A DNA stretch of 64,000 nucleotides from Saccharibacillus sp. O23 (lineage in GTDB: Bacteria; Bacillota; Bacilli; Paenibacillales; Paenibacillaceae). Below, in pieces: positions 63,448-64,000 of the stretch. The position numbers were made by a program, and so were the translations under genes. The notes beneath the pieces are model-generated. The model did not search any database, was not told the DNA's origin, and saw only the letters and a list, made by a program, of their open reading frames with translations. Positions within the stretch are counted from its first letter, which is position 1; each line of letters begins with the position of its first letter. The stretch covers positions 21,726 through 85,725 of the forward strand of contig NZ_NJDE01000005.1 of assembly GCF_002205895.1 (NCBI RefSeq). The letters are read 5' to 3'.

Positions 63448-63918
63448 TCAGCCGAAGATTCGCCGCGCCAGCAGCGCGGCGCCTTCGGCGGCCGATCGGC
63501 CGTCTGCGCCGTCGACCAGCCGCAGCCGCGGGAATTCCGCGGCCAGCGCTCGGGCGAACGCCTCGCGGAAGCTCGGCGAGTGCCCGAACAGCGAGCCGCC
63601 GAGTACCGCGTCGCCCTCGGCGAACCGCGGGCGGCCGCGCAGCAGCCCGGCCGCCGTGGCCGCAAGCTGCGCGGCCTCGTCTTCGACGATGCGCCGCGCG
63701 TCGGGGTCTCCCGCCTGGCAGGCGCGGACGGCCGGCTCGGCCAGCGCGGCGATCGCCGCCTTGTCCGGGCCGGGCGCGTAGGCCCAGCGCTTCAGCGCCT
63801 CGGGCGTGTCCAGCCCGAGCGCTTCGCGCACGGCCGCGGCCAAGCCCGCCGCGCCGGAGCCGGCGCTTTCGCGCGAAGCCGCCGCTTCAGAGCGGTAGTG
63901 AAAACAAATACTATACGA
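63448..63918 (-). pseudogene. murK-like BadF/BcrA-type N-acetylhexosamine kinase, 5' end missing
   Basis: C-terminal half of a BadF/BadG-type sugar kinase: SAGSGAAGLAAAVREALG, the ALAEPAVRACQAGDPDARRIVEDEAAQLA segment and VLGGSLFGHS...LVDGADGRSAAEGAALLA at the end. The family is normally about 300 residues; here only about 150 codons are present and the frame hits TGA at 63919-63921 after leaving GC-rich sequence near 63896. The ATP-binding N-terminus is absent from the window. In murQ operons this kinase phosphorylates MurNAc or GlcNAc. Insertion, deletion or contig junction at the right edge are the options. Confidence 0.7.
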
Positions 63919-64000
63919 TCAGAATAGTTAAATGAACTAATAACGCATGGTTACACCATGATGTACGACGTGCGTCTTCTGCTGACTGATGTGCTGACAA
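63897..64000. other. AT-rich sequence replacing the kinase 5' part
   Basis: About 100 bp of different composition with a palindromic CATGGTTACACCATG near 63947. It might be the end of a mobile element, but no terminal repeat or transposase can be shown from this window. Confidence 0.4.

Noticed and set aside
1..64000. CRISPR arrays, rRNA and tRNA genes
   Set aside because: No regularly spaced identical repeats with unique spacers and no RNA gene signatures were found; the regular 50-bp spaced repeats are short palindromes with inverted orientation, not CRISPR.

Overview
The window looks like chromosomal DNA of a high-GC member of the Paenibacillaceae, possibly Saccharibacillus or a Paenibacillus relative. 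The reasons are the Bacillota-type gene set (CsoR, UppP, MtlR, LacI-type MalR, HxlR and CdiI-like proteins), the GC-rich codon use, strong AGGAGG ribosome binding sites, TTG and GTG starts, and several sugar ABC importers that lack their own ATPase. This is inference from gene content; no database was searched.

Layout. 1-6.6 kb: metallo-hydrolase, polytopic membrane protein, thymidine kinase, and a copper-efflux module (csoR-copZ, copA) with two visible CsoR operators. 7-14 kb: secreted protein, UspA, two nitroreductases around an HxlR regulator, an orphan Ser/Thr kinase and purine nucleoside phosphorylase. 14.6-17.3 kb: ABC exporter and TatD hydrolase. 17.8-21.2 kb: a TPP-riboswitch-controlled thiamine-precursor importer. 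21.4-24.2 kb: flavin/PNPOx-like protein, EAL phosphodiesterase and UppP. 24.2-30.7 kb: an accessory island, AT-rich over most of its length (about 25.35-29.4 kb). It starts with a broken RHS/HINT polymorphic toxin and continues with about eleven small immunity-like genes in one orientation. 31.4-33.8 kb: carboxy(nor)spermidine dehydrogenase and decarboxylase. 34.1-39.5 kb: AraC regulator divergent from a flavin-dependent monooxygenase fused by a 4-bp overlap to a sugar-type ABC importer. 40-43 kb: metallophosphoesterase and an ABC exporter split by one stop codon. 43-48.5 kb: mannitol system mtlR-mtlA-mtlD. 49 kb: PD-(D/E)XK-like/HTH protein. 50.3-60.1 kb: maltose/maltodextrin system (phosphorylase, MalR, MalEFG, lipoprotein amylase) with LacI-type operators. 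60.6-64 kb: GGDEF protein, murQ, and a murK-like kinase cut off at the right edge.

The most unusual signal lies between genes. Three loci (17449-17642, 39581-39774, 49857-50050) carry a 194-bp element built from four short imperfect palindromes. They are arranged forward-forward-reverse-reverse with the same 50/70-71/50 bp start spacing. An element at 14261-14445 has the same geometry (50/61/50) but an unrelated palindrome, and 6691-6862 looks like a third, looser family. I see no coding capacity or transposase in them.

The second notable system is the RHS toxin tip. Its reading frame runs to 25807 and is crossed by two in-frame stops. GC content changes sharply just after the HINT cleavage site, and an immunity-like gene array follows. 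A third in-frame nonsense codon splits the ABC exporter at 41560.
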